From Caulobacter sp. 17J65-9 (lineage in GTDB: Bacteria > Pseudomonadota > Alphaproteobacteria > Caulobacterales > Caulobacteraceae): a stretch of DNA of 49,200 nucleotides. Below are positions 14,445 through 22,143 of the stretch, piece after piece. Position 1 is the stretch's first letter, and every line of letters begins with the position of its first letter. The notes beneath the pieces are model-generated. The model searched no databases. It was not told where the DNA came from and worked only from the letters and a program-made list of their open reading frames with translations. Position numbers and translations under genes: made by a program. Location of the stretch: contig NZ_JAAIVC010000012.1 in assembly GCF_010975005.1 (NCBI RefSeq), positions 1 through 49,200 on the forward strand, given 5' to 3'.

Positions 14445-15524
14445 ATGCTCGAACTGGCTCTGCTGCTGACAACGCCCTCGCCCGCCGCCCAGGCCCAGGC
14501 CTGGGCGCCGAACGGCTGCGCGTGGCGTGATCCGGCCAGCGCGCCGCCGCAGCTGGTTTGCCGTGCGCCAGACGGCGAATGGTGGGACGAGCGGACGCCG
14601 GACGGCTTCGACCCACACACGCTTGCGCGCGCCCAGGCGGGCGACCTCAAGGCCATGACCGCGCTCGGCCTGCTCTATCTCGGCCACGTCGGCTACGACG
14701 CCCATGATCCGGCCGAGGCCTACGCCTGGCTGCGACGCGCGGCGTCGGCGGGCGAACCTCTGGCCATGTCCCACCTGGCCCAGATGTACATCGGCGGGTA
14801 CGACGGCGTTCCGGACGACAAAGCCGAAACCCTGCGGCTCATGCGCCAGGCCGCCGAGGCCGGCCTGCCGAGCGCCATGTTCAATCTCGGCGCGCTCCAC
14901 ACGCAGGGCGAGGTCGTCGAGAAGGACCCCGCCGAAGCGTCACGCTGGTTCAGGCAGGCCGCGGACCACGGCTACGCGCCGGCGATGCGAATGCTGGGTC
15001 TCATCGCCCTGCAGCACGATTCCCAGGACGAAGCGCTCCGCTGGTTCCAGACGGCGATCGACCAGGGCGACCGCGAGGCCATGATCGAACTCGGCCGCCT
15101 TTACACGCTGGCCGGCGGCTTGCCTCGCAACTACGCCGAAGCCTTGCGCTGGTACCGCAAGGCCGCCGACCTGGGCGACGCCCGCGGCCAGCTCTACGTC
15201 GGCGCGATGTACGACGAAGGCCTGGGCGTGCCGGCCGACCCGGTCGAAGCCGTCCGCTGGTACCGCATGGCGGCGGATCAGGACCTGTTCGAAGCCTGCA
15301 TGGCGCTGCACTTCGCCTACGGCCATGGCCGCGGCGTTCGACAGGACGAAGCTGAGGCGCTGCGGTGGCGCGACCGGCAGACGAACGCGCGCTTCATGGT
15401 CGATAGCTACGCTTGGCAGCCCTACACCGACGCCATGCTCGACGTTCTCGCCGACGCCGAGGCGATCCTCATTCCCTATGTAAAGTACCTGGAACCTCCA
15501 GAAGGTGATCCGTCCGCGGAATGA
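14445..15524 (+). CDS. Sel1-repeat protein, probably exported
   Basis: 359 aa. A short hydrophobic N-terminus (MLELALLLTTPSPAAQAQA) suggests a signal peptide. From about residue 60 there are seven Sel1-like repeats of about 36 aa (AMTALGLLYLGHVGYDAHDP, AMSHLAQMYIGGYDGVPDDK, AMFNLGALHTQGEVVEKDP, AMIELGRLYTLAGGLPRNY, GQLYVGAMYDEGLGVPAD and others), which build an alpha-solenoid. GGGGGGAAG lies 6 nt upstream of the ATG. Such proteins act as scaffolds in envelope signalling or secretion. No partner is evident. Confidence 0.82.
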   Translation: MLELALLLTTPSPAAQAQAWAPNGCAWRDPASAPPQLVCRAPDGEWWDERTPDGFDPHTLARAQAGDLKAMTALGLLYLGHVGYDAHDPAEAYAWLRRAASAGEPLAMSHLAQMYIGGYDGVPDDKAETLRLMRQAAEAGLPSAMFNLGALHTQGEVVEKDPAEASRWFRQAADHGYAPAMRMLGLIALQHDSQDEALRWFQTAIDQGDREAMIELGRLYTLAGGLPRNYAEALRWYRKAADLGDARGQLYVGAMYDEGLGVPADPVEAVRWYRMAADQDLFEACMALHFAYGHGRGVRQDEAEALRWRDRQTNARFMVDSYAWQPYTDAMLDVLADAEAILIPYVKYLEPPEGDPSAE

Positions 15525-16096
15525 AGGCGGATCCCGCCCCGTCGGAGTTCGGCCGACAGGGGTCAACGGTCGCTCACAGGCGTGTTCGGCGCGACTCGTC
15601 AGGGGCGGAATCTCTTAGATCTCCCCCCGAGCGGAGCGCTGGGGGGAGCAGGCGGCGCCAGCCGCCGTGGGGGGCTCCAGCGGAGCGCGCGGCTTCCGCC
15701 GCCGCGCCAGGCTGGAGCCCCCTCCACCACGCTTCGCCCAAGGGCTTCGCGCGGTCCGCCTCCCCCAGCGCTTCGCTAGGGGGAGGATCAGGTCCGCCGA
15801 GGTCGGCGGGGCGACCGCCATTTCGACGCGATGGGGCCGCGGGGCCGGCGGGGGAGCGCCGGTCTCGGGAGGGAACGCTGAAGGGGGAAGCGTCCCGCGC
15901 TCCCGTCGCAGGGGCGACCTGCGAAGGGGCGGCCGCGCCGCTCGGCGAAGCTTGGTCGCCGCCCACCCGGGCAAGGGCGTTGCGCCCGGGCTCCAGCCCG
16001 GTCCGCCGCGGCGAAACATCGAAAGGGAAAAACAGATCCGGCGGACCCGGCCAGGGAGCCGCCTTGGCCCCCGACGCATTCGTCCACCGTGGCTAA
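15525..16096. other. Gene-poor stretch: repeats and structured DNA
   Basis: 15530-15600 repeats a motif seen at about 14313-14345 (GATCCCGCCCC, then TCGGCCGACAGGGGTCAACG). 15614-15790 is an enlarged family-B repeat. 15800-16090 is GC-rich with strong small hairpins, such as CCGGGCTCCAGCCCGG near 15985. A basic 154-codon frame (15615-16079, minus) exists but half of it is repeat DNA. I see no convincing protein gene. The LexA-type promoter at its right end reads into this stretch. Confidence 0.5.
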
Positions 16097-16140
16097 GGGA
16101 TAGCCGAACGCCCCGGGGCCGTCAAGAACAAAATAAGAAC
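16097..16140 (-). promoter_or_regulatory. LexA (SOS) box over a sigma70-like promoter
   Basis: GAAC-AAAATAA-GAAC (16126-16140) is a perfect alphaproteobacterial LexA box (GTTC-N7-GTTC on the minus strand). Directly next to it on the minus strand are TTGACG (16120-16125) and TATCCC (16097-16102), 17 nt apart. Transcription would start near 16090 and run leftward. A third GAAC follows at 16147. No recognised SOS gene lies on either side. Confidence 0.6.
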
Positions 16141-16491
16141 ATCTTCGAACGACCGGCTCGCGCGCCAGCGCGTCAGTTCCGAGTAGGTATTCTTCTGGTT
16201 CTGATATCTGACTCTGAAATGCTTGAGCCCGGCTAGAGCCCCGCTCAGGCAAACGCCTGGCGCTCGCCAGCCCCCAAGCCCCGAAAATCAACGCCTTAGG
16301 CCCACAGACACGCGCGCCGGTTCCGCGACCGCCCGCACCCCTCGCCGTACGAAATCCGACGCCGAAAACCGCACGCGCTGCGCTCGCAAACGCGCGCCCC
16401 TACGCAACCTCCCCCGCCCCTCTTCGGGGTTTGCCCGATCCCTCCGGCCGCCCCCGCGCGCCATGCTCCGTCATTTGCCGCCGGAGGACGC

Positions 16492-17037
16492 ATGTTCGAC
16501 CGCCGCCGCCTCATCAGCCTCGCCGCCGCCGCCCTGGTGCTCGGGGCCTGCACCGCCGCCGCCGAGCCGGCCGCCCGGGTCCAGGCCGACCCGTCGGTGG
16601 ACGTCTCCGGCTGGCGCAACTTCGTCTGGACCGGGCCGATGTCGCCCTCCGACGTCGACCCGTCGCTGGAGACCCAGGCCCAGGCCTCGGTCGCCCGCGC
16701 CCTCGAACAGCGCGGCTACAGCCAGGGCCAGCCGCCCCAGTTCGCCGTCGCCGTCTTCTTCGGCGATCCGGGCAAGCCGCCGCTCTACACCGAAGGCCCC
16801 CGCTACAGCGCCGCCCCCGACCCACGCGCCGGCCAGCGCAGCTGGGGCGGCCTGCTGGACTGGCCCCAGCAGCTGGGCCCCACGCCCGGCACCCTGACCG
16901 TGGCCGTGGTCGACGTCGCCTCGCGCAAGGCGGTGTGGCGCTCCACCTCGCGCGCGCACCTGGGCCGCGACGCCACGCCCGACGACATCGACGCCGTGGT
17001 CGCCGCCGTGCTGGCCGACTTCCCGGCCCGGGACTGA
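16492..17037 (+). CDS. DUF4136 lipoprotein, copy 1
   Basis: 181 aa. An Arg-rich start (MFDRRRLISLAAAALVLGAC) gives a lipobox LVLGAC, so it is an outer-membrane or inner-membrane lipoprotein. The domain shows VDVSGWRNFVW, then ARALEQRGY, FAVAVFFG, GTLTVAVVDVASRKAVWRS and a terminal AVVAAVLADFP helix, the DUF4136 order. GGAGGA precedes the ATG. It is the first of three tandem paralogues (16.5-18.2 kb), the second starting 5 bp after it. The family has no known function. Confidence 0.8.
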   Translation: MFDRRRLISLAAAALVLGACTAAAEPAARVQADPSVDVSGWRNFVWTGPMSPSDVDPSLETQAQASVARALEQRGYSQGQPPQFAVAVFFGDPGKPPLYTEGPRYSAAPDPRAGQRSWGGLLDWPQQLGPTPGTLTVAVVDVASRKAVWRSTSRAHLGRDATPDDIDAVVAAVLADFPARD

Positions 17038-17042
17038 AGGCC

Positions 17043-17573
17043 GTGAGCGCCCGCCGGCTCGCCCGCCCGCTCGCCCTCGCCGCCGCCCTGGCGCTGGCCG
17101 CCTTCGCCGGCCCCGACGTGAAGACGAAGTTCGACGCCACCGCCGACTTCGTCGACATGCACAGCTACAGCTGGGTGACGACCACGCCGCCGGCCGGCGC
17201 CGTCGTCCCGACCTGGAACCAGGTGCACGCCGCCATCGACCGCGACCTGAAGGCGCGCGGCTACACGCAAGCCCAGCCCGGCGACTTCGCGATCGGCTTC
17301 ACGCTGGGCCGTCGCCAGCAGACCAAGACCTGGGACCTGGGCCAGCAGTACGGCGGCTGGGGCGGCCCGGGGCCGGTCGACTGGTCCGGCGGCTCGCCCG
17401 ACGTGATCGACTACACCGAGGGCACGCTGGCCATCGACGTGTTCGACGCCAAGACCAAACGGCCGCTCTGGCACGGCGCCCTGTCCCAGCGCATCAGCGC
17501 CGTCCCCGACCAGGCCGAGATCGACGCCGCGGTGAAGACCGTGCTCGACAAGTTCCCGCCGCCGCCGAAGTAG
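17043..17573 (+). CDS. DUF4136 protein, copy 2, lipobox Cys lost
   Basis: 176 aa from a GTG at 17043 with GAAGG just before it. The N-terminus MSARRLARPLALAAALALAA ends AFAGPDVKT: it is a signal peptide without the lipobox Cys that both paralogues have, so the protein should be soluble in the periplasm or anchored by an uncleaved signal. The domain is otherwise complete (FDATADFVDMHSYSWV, DLKARGYTQ, DFAIGFTLGRR, YTEGTLAIDVFDAKTKRPLW, AAVKTVLDKFPP). It starts 5 nt after the stop of copy 1, indicating an operon. Confidence 0.75.
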   Translation: MSARRLARPLALAAALALAAFAGPDVKTKFDATADFVDMHSYSWVTTTPPAGAVVPTWNQVHAAIDRDLKARGYTQAQPGDFAIGFTLGRRQQTKTWDLGQQYGGWGGPGPVDWSGGSPDVIDYTEGTLAIDVFDAKTKRPLWHGALSQRISAVPDQAEIDAAVKTVLDKFPPPPK

Positions 17574-17683
17574 CCTCCCAGGCACGCGACTAAGGCGTGA
17601 CCGCCGCCCGCCTCAGGGTTTGACCGGAGCGACGCGCGCCCGCTCCGGGGCGATCCTGCGGCCAGTTTCGAGGAGCGCGCGCC

Positions 17684-18214
17684 ATGCTCGACCGCCGCCG
17701 TCTACTGGGCCTCGCCGCCGCCCTCACCCTCGGCGCCTGCGCCACCGGCCCCAGCATCCACGCCGACTACGACCGCAGCGTCGACTTCTCGAGCTTCCAC
17801 ACCTTCTCGCTGGCGAGCGACACGCCCCAGCCCGGCGCCCCGCCGCTGACCTGGCAGCGGGTCAGCGACGCCATCAACCGCACCCTGCAGGCCCGCGGCT
17901 TCACCCGCAGTGACACCCCCGACTTCGCCGTCGGCTTCACGCTGGGCAAGCGCGACCGCATCGAGACCTGGAACTACGGCCCCTACTACGCCGGCTGGGG
18001 GCAATGGGGCGGCGGCCCCTGGGGCCCGTCCCAGACCCAGGTCCGCACCATCACCGAAGGCACCCTGACCATCGACGTGTTCGACGCCAAGACGCGCCGC
18101 CCGGTCTGGTCAGGCACCGCCACCCAGCGCCTCAGCGGCCCGGTCTCCCAGGCCGAGATCGACGCGGCGGTGACGAGCGTGCTGGCCAAGTTCCCGCCGG
18201 GCTCGACCCAATGA
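17684..18214 (+). CDS. DUF4136 lipoprotein, copy 3
   Basis: 176 aa with lipobox LTLGAC in MLDRRRLLGLAAALTLGACA. It is closest to copy 2 in its core: GTLTIDVFDAKTRRPVW against GTLAIDVFDAKTKRPLW, and DFAVGFTLGKR against DFAIGFTLGRR. The Gly/Trp-rich loop YYAGWGQWGGGPWGPS matches QQYGGWGGPGPV. Its start signal GAGGAG and the 110-bp gap suggest it can be expressed alone. The tandem similarity points to local duplication. Confidence 0.82.
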   Translation: MLDRRRLLGLAAALTLGACATGPSIHADYDRSVDFSSFHTFSLASDTPQPGAPPLTWQRVSDAINRTLQARGFTRSDTPDFAVGFTLGKRDRIETWNYGPYYAGWGQWGGGPWGPSQTQVRTITEGTLTIDVFDAKTRRPVWSGTATQRLSGPVSQAEIDAAVTSVLAKFPPGSTQ

Positions 18215-18300
18215 TCCTTCTCCCCTTGCGGGAGAAGGACGGAGCCCGCGCGCCGGAGCGCAGCGGAGGCCTGCGCGGGAGGATGAGGGGTCGCGCGACC
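18213..18300. repeat. Family-A repeat
   Basis: CCTTCTCCCCTTGCGGGAGA, then GGACGGAGCCCGCGCGCCGG and GCGGGAGGATGAGGGGTCGC. It directly follows the third DUF4136 gene. A fragment (CTCCTTCTCCCCCTGAGGGA) recurs at 18748-18778 between the OsmC and LOG genes. Confidence 0.82.
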
Positions 18301-18359
18301 GCCGCGACATAACGGGCCCCATCGCGCTAAAGCACGGGCCCAGTCCCGGAGCACCCGCC

Positions 18360-18749
18360 ATGGCCCGCGCCCACGCCGACATCGGCACGACCGACTACGC
18401 CGTCGCCCTCAAGGCCGGCCACCACCGGCTGACCGCCGACGAGCGCCCCGACCTCGGCGGCCAGGACGCCGGCCCGGCCCCCTACGAGTTGCTGTGCGCC
18501 GCGCTCAGCGCCTGCACCGCCATCACGCTGCGCATGTACGCCGGCCGCAAGGCCTGGCCGCTCACCGCCGCCCACGTCGACGTCCGCTTCGCCCGCGAGG
18601 GCGAGGTCGAGCGCATCGAGCGCACCCTGCGCTTCGAAGGCGACCTCGACGACGCCCAACGCGCCCGCCTCGCCGACATCGCCGAACGCACCCCGGTGAC
18701 CCTGACGCTGAAACGGTCGATGGCGATCACGACGACGGTCGCCGCTTAG
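18360..18749 (+). CDS. OsmC-family protein, second catalytic Cys replaced
   Basis: 129 aa. The first redox motif is present (PYELLCAALSACTAITLRMY, Cys52 as the peroxidatic candidate), with the partner strand HVDVRFAREGEVERIERTLRFEG. In the segment that normally reads A..CPV...L the sequence is ERTPVTLTL, so the second Cys is Thr111. OsmC proteins reduce organic hydroperoxides using a Cys pair; this one would need another thiol or have lost activity. Length is normal for the YhfA-like branch. CGGAG lies 7 nt upstream of the ATG. Confidence 0.82.
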   Translation: MARAHADIGTTDYAVALKAGHHRLTADERPDLGGQDAGPAPYELLCAALSACTAITLRMYAGRKAWPLTAAHVDVRFAREGEVERIERTLRFEGDLDDAQRARLADIAERTPVTLTLKRSMAITTTVAA

Positions 18750-18783
18750 GCTCCTTCTCCCCCTGAGGGAGAAGGAAAGAACA

Positions 18784-20343
18784 TCACCGCCGGTGCGCCC
18801 CCGCCTCCAGCGCGCTGTACAGCCCCTGCAGCACCGCCACCCGGCCCTCCGCCTCCGGCGTCTCGCCGCTCCCCGCCGCCCGCTCCTCCTCGCACCGCGC
18901 CAGCACCGCCCCCACGAAGTCCAGGATCGCCGCCCGCTCGCGGCCCGCCTCGCGCGCCAGCGGCCGTCCGGCCCCCAGCCGCGCGGCGATCTCCCACAGG
19001 GCGTAGACGCAGCCGTCCGCCACCGCGTCCTCGCCGGCGCCGACCCGATAACGGTCGCGCTCGGCCGCCCGCAGCAATCCCTCGACATAGGCCCGCGCCG
19101 CCCGCCGCTCGGTGGCGTCCTCGGTCGGCCGGGCCGACAGGCCGAGCTCCGGAATGCGCTCGTCGGCCAGGCGCAGCTCCACCTCCGCCGCCCGCGCCGC
19201 CGCCACCACGAACTCGCGCGCCTCCTCCAGGTCGTCGGTCAGCAGCAGCGCGTGCTCGAACCCCTTCTCCTCGGCCAGCCGCTTCAGCAGCGGATACAGC
19301 GGCTTGGCCTTCGGATCGGCCGGATGCGCGGAACGATGCCAGTAGTCGCGCCCCAGCAGCACCATCGGCGTCGGCGCCAGCCGCCCGCGATAGTAGTTCT
19401 GGGTGGCGTCCTGGAAGATCTCCTGCACCGTGCCGGCGTTGCCCTCGGCGAAGATGATGCCGCCGCTGGACACGCTGACCAGGCCGTCCTCGCGCAGCGA
19501 ATTGTAGAAGAACTTGGCGATGTGGCTGGCGAACAGGTTGGGCGGCTCGTGGCCGTACAGCCAGGTCGGGATGCCCAGGCTCGGCCCGCCCGGATGCGAG
19601 GGCGCGTCCCAGGTCCCCAGCAGCCGCGCGCGCACCGCGCACGCCGTCTCCAGCCAGGCGTCGACCTCCTTGTAGTCGGGAGCGCCGGCCAGCTCCTTAA
19701 GCGCGACGTCCAGCTCACCGTCCGCGAACGGGGCCAGGAACGCCCCCAGATTGGCCGCCTCCATCAGCCCCGGCCCGCCGCCGGTGATCACCAGGAAGCC
19801 CAGCCGGTGCAGGTCGCGCGCCAGCACCGCCACGTCCCGATAGCTGGGCGCGCGCCGGCTGACGTCGTGGCCGCCCATGAAGGCGACCGCCCGCCTGCCG
19901 CACAGCTTCAGATAGCGCCCGACCGCGTGCTCCATGGCGGTGTCGTGCAGCTTGGCCGCCACGGCTTCGGCCGCGTTCAGCCGCCGGGGCACCGCCTGCT
20001 CCTCCATGAACCAGCGGAAGCAGCGATGGTCGTAGCTGTCGGCCCACGAGCCCGGCCGGCCCGGCTGGAAGCCGTCATAGATGGTCGCCACCGTGTACCA
20101 GCGGCTCGGAAACTGGCGGAACGGCACGCCCGGCGCCTTGGAGACCACATAGGCCCCCTCCGCCACCGCCTGCGCCGCGGTCTCGGGCGCCAGCTCGCAG
20201 TCCAGGAAGGCGCAGCCCGCCGTCGTGGTCTGGGCGAAGCCCTGCGCGAACGGCCGCAGGTCCAGCGAATGAAACATGGCCGGCCCGTGGTCGGGCGCCG
20301 CCAGCCACCCCCGCACGTCCTGCTCGTCACGGATCTCAAGCAT
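18784..20343 (-). CDS. LOG-family (lysine-decarboxylase-like) protein, long form
   Basis: 519 aa. The Rossmann core lies in the middle. VAFMGGHDVSRRAPSY is followed by GFLVITGGGPGLMEAANLGA (nucleotide loop). GGIIFAEGNAGTVQEIFQD is a variant of the LOG signature PGGxGTxxE in which PGG has become EGN but Gly-Thr and Glu are kept. LOG enzymes remove ribose 5'-phosphate from nucleotides; the short forms make cytokinins. This long form has about 150 extra N-terminal residues (HSLDLRPFAQGFAQTTTAGC) and a helical C-terminus, as in an uncharacterised bacterial branch. It is monocistronic and convergent with OsmC. Confidence 0.82.
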   Translation of the reverse strand: MLEIRDEQDVRGWLAAPDHGPAMFHSLDLRPFAQGFAQTTTAGCAFLDCELAPETAAQAVAEGAYVVSKAPGVPFRQFPSRWYTVATIYDGFQPGRPGSWADSYDHRCFRWFMEEQAVPRRLNAAEAVAAKLHDTAMEHAVGRYLKLCGRRAVAFMGGHDVSRRAPSYRDVAVLARDLHRLGFLVITGGGPGLMEAANLGAFLAPFADGELDVALKELAGAPDYKEVDAWLETACAVRARLLGTWDAPSHPGGPSLGIPTWLYGHEPPNLFASHIAKFFYNSLREDGLVSVSSGGIIFAEGNAGTVQEIFQDATQNYYRGRLAPTPMVLLGRDYWHRSAHPADPKAKPLYPLLKRLAEEKGFEHALLLTDDLEEAREFVVAAARAAEVELRLADERIPELGLSARPTEDATERRAARAYVEGLLRAAERDRYRVGAGEDAVADGCVYALWEIAARLGAGRPLAREAGRERAAILDFVGAVLARCEEERAAGSGETPEAEGRVAVLQGLYSALEAGAHRR

Positions 20344-20391
20344 ACCGCGACAGTCTCCGCCCGCCGCGACCGCAGAGCAAGCGCTCCCGCC

Positions 20392-20465
20392 CAGATCTCC
20401 CCCCGTTGGGGGGAGCCGCCGCGAAGCGGCGTGGGGGGCTCCAGCGGAGCGCGACGGCTCCGCCG
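20392..20465. repeat. Family-B repeat
   Basis: AGATCTCCCCCCGTTGGGGG, then GAGCCGCCGCGAAGCGGCGT and GGGGGGCTCCAGCGGAGCGC. It lies upstream of the LOG gene. Confidence 0.82.
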
Positions 20466-20473
20466 CTCAAAAC

Positions 20474-20578
20474 CGTCACCCTCGGGCTCGCCCGAGGGCC
20501 CAGCGTTCAGCTCGCACCAGCCTCGGAACAGTTCGCGCACCGGAAGACTGGGCCCTCGGGACGAGCCCGAGGGTGACG
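20474..20578. repeat. Family-G repeat with about 30-bp inverted ends
   Basis: The left end CGTCACCCTCGGGCTCGCCC (20474 on) pairs with the right end ACGAGCCCGAGGGTGACG (to 20578), with one or two mismatches, around a 44-bp centre. It resembles the common alphaproteobacterial palindromes of this design, and lies next to a family-B copy. Confidence 0.8.
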
Positions 20579-20628
20579 CTGCTTGGTGGCGCCCACATCC
20601 CCCGATGCGGAGGTCGCCTCCGCACCAG

Positions 20629-21045
20629 TCAGGGCTCGCCGCGAGGCCTCTCGAACGACTGGTTTCCCTGGTTGGCGGCCAGGAAATCGAGAAAGCGCTT
20701 CGCAGCGTCTTTCACGCCGGGCGTGACGCCCCCCTCGCCGACGCACCCCGGTCTCAAGTACCAGCAGAACTCATCCGACGCAGTCAGCGTGCCAGGGTGA
20801 TACTTGACCAACTCCTCGGCGAGAATGCGCTGGCAGACGTCCGCAAAGCGCGAAACCAAGTTCCCCGCCTCGGAGTCCAAATGAAGGGTGTCGAGGGCAA
20901 GAAACATCGACAGGCTGTTGATCTCGTCGTCGGAAAGCGCAGGCTTACTCTCGATCACCATTGCGACGATCGGATACAGATCCTCATCCAGGATTTCGAA
21001 TTCGGGAGCGTCCCCGGCCGGGCCGAGATAGATGGTGGGGATCAT
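20629..21045 (-). CDS. Hypothetical protein, 138 aa
   Basis: It begins MIPTIYLGPAGDAPEFEILD and is acidic, with a helical centre (ALSDDEINSLSMFLALDTLH, LVSRFADVCQRILAEELVKY). It has no signal peptide. Codon use is less GC-biased than in its neighbours, so it may be acquired. Acidic small proteins of this kind are often immunity-like, but no toxin gene is adjacent, so this is only a thought. No clear Shine-Dalgarno is seen. Confidence 0.55.
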   Translation of the reverse strand: MIPTIYLGPAGDAPEFEILDEDLYPIVAMVIESKPALSDDEINSLSMFLALDTLHLDSEAGNLVSRFADVCQRILAEELVKYHPGTLTASDEFCWYLRPGCVGEGGVTPGVKDAAKRFLDFLAANQGNQSFERPRGEP

Positions 21046-21182
21046 CGCCGTCCAAAGCGCTTAACGACAGGAATACTCCCGCCATACCGCAAAGGACTGG
21101 CCCGCGCAGAGAGCGCGGCGCCGAAATCTTTCCGCCCATGTCGACGACTTTCCACCGTTCGCCGCACGCGCGGATGGTTCGG

Positions 21183-21303
21183 GGGGCTCCGGCGCAAGGC
21201 GACGGAAACCACGGGTACTGTGCGCTTGCGCGGCCCGCCGCGCCCGCCGGAGCCCCCCGCCGCCGCCTGGGGGCGGCGGCTCCCCCCGAAGGGGGAAGCC
21301 GAG
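21183..21303. repeat. Family-B repeats, inverted arrangement
   Basis: GGGGGGCTCCGGCGCAAGGC (from 21181) and, about 70 bp on, GCCGGAGCCCCCCGCCGCCG and GGCGGCGGCTCCCCCCGAAG. The last part runs to the stop codon of the distal TadE gene. 21046-21182 holds no gene that I can support. Confidence 0.72.
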
Positions 21304-21304
21304 A

Positions 21305-21727
21305 TCACTCGAACAGCGGCGTCGCGATGCTGACTTCGGTCTTGAAGTTGACCGTGTAGGCCGGGATCCACGGCGAGCCGATGTGGTGCTTGTACGACGT
21401 CACCACGTCGGCCACCTGCAGCTTCGGCGTCGAGCGGTCCTTGGTCACCGTCACCGTCACGTCCGGGTCGGCGATCTGGGTCAGGCGCTTGACGATGTCG
21501 GCCCGGATCACCGCCGGCGTCACGTCGGCGTCGATGGCCAGCGCCCGGGCGGACTCCTCGGTGGCGTAGCGCACGCTGGACGCGCAGTGCATGGCCCAGC
21601 CGAAGTTGATCAGCACGAACAGCAGCATCAGGAAGATCGGGCCGACGATGGCGAACTCCACCGCCGTCGCCCCGCTCTCGTCGCGCCCGAACCGCGGGCG
21701 ACGGGTTTTCTGGCGATCAGCGGACAC
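21305..21727 (-). CDS. TadE-like minor pilin (distal)
   Basis: 140 aa. A charged leader RFGRDESGATAVEFAIVGPI precedes a single TM (about 24-45, FLMLLFVLINFGWAMH). The 'G.TAVEFA' motif after a prepilin-type Gly is the TadE/TadG signature, so prepilin peptidase probably cleaves near Gly20. The periplasmic part is short and beta-rich (DVTVTVTKDRSTPKLQVADV). It overlaps the preceding TadE gene by 11 bp and is the last of three genes. Tad minor pilins initiate or tip Flp pili used for surface attachment. Confidence 0.85.
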   Translation of the reverse strand: MSADRQKTRRPRFGRDESGATAVEFAIVGPIFLMLLFVLINFGWAMHCASSVRYATEESARALAIDADVTPAVIRADIVKRLTQIADPDVTVTVTKDRSTPKLQVADVVTSYKHHIGSPWIPAYTVNFKTEVSIATPLFE

Positions 21728-22139
21728 GGACCACCTGCGTGTCTTTCAGCGACTGCTTCAGGAACACCCCGCTGCCCGAGCCGCTGGCGTTCAGGGTGAC
21801 GAACACCTGCGGCGGGGTCTGGGTGCTGGCGCACAGGCCGGTGCAGACGTTGACCGAGGTCCCGCACTTGCACGACCGAGAGACGTTCACCGCCGCGTCG
21901 GCCGGCTTGCCCTTCCAGGAAGCGAGCGCGATCGTCTTGGCCGTCGCGTCGCTGGCCCCGCCGCCGCGGATGTACTGCGCGCCCGCCTCGACGCCGGCGC
22001 GCATGGCCAGCACGCCCTTCGAGCCGGTCCACAGGTCGTAGGTCATCACCGCCGCGCCCGACAGGATCGGCACGATCAGGGCGAACTCCACGGCCGAGGC
22101 GCCGCCGCAGTCCTTGAGGAATTTGTTCAATCCGCGCAT
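21717..22139 (-). CDS. TadE-like minor pilin (proximal)
   Basis: 140 aa: MRGLNKFLKDCGGASAVEFA with the 'G.SAVEFALIVPI' signature and a TM at about 15-36. The periplasmic domain has five Cys in VSRSCKCGTSVNVCTGLCAS, which probably form disulfides and are absent from the distal copy. The gene starts 4 bp after the TadG-like gene stops, so translation is likely coupled. Confidence 0.85.
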   Translation of the reverse strand: MRGLNKFLKDCGGASAVEFALIVPILSGAAVMTYDLWTGSKGVLAMRAGVEAGAQYIRGGGASDATAKTIALASWKGKPADAAVNVSRSCKCGTSVNVCTGLCASTQTPPQVFVTLNASGSGSGVFLKQSLKDTQVVRVR

Positions 22140-22143
22140 CGGC

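Noticed and set aside
15615-16079. Basic 154-codon frame downstream of the LexA promoter, as a firm gene
   Set aside because: About half of it is family-B repeat DNA and the amino-acid mix is typical of shadows. I kept it only as part of the finding on the orphan promoter.
18793-21333. Plus-strand frame of 846 codons over the LOG gene and repeats
   Set aside because: It spans three unrelated units and repeat DNA. The LOG motifs are on the other strand.
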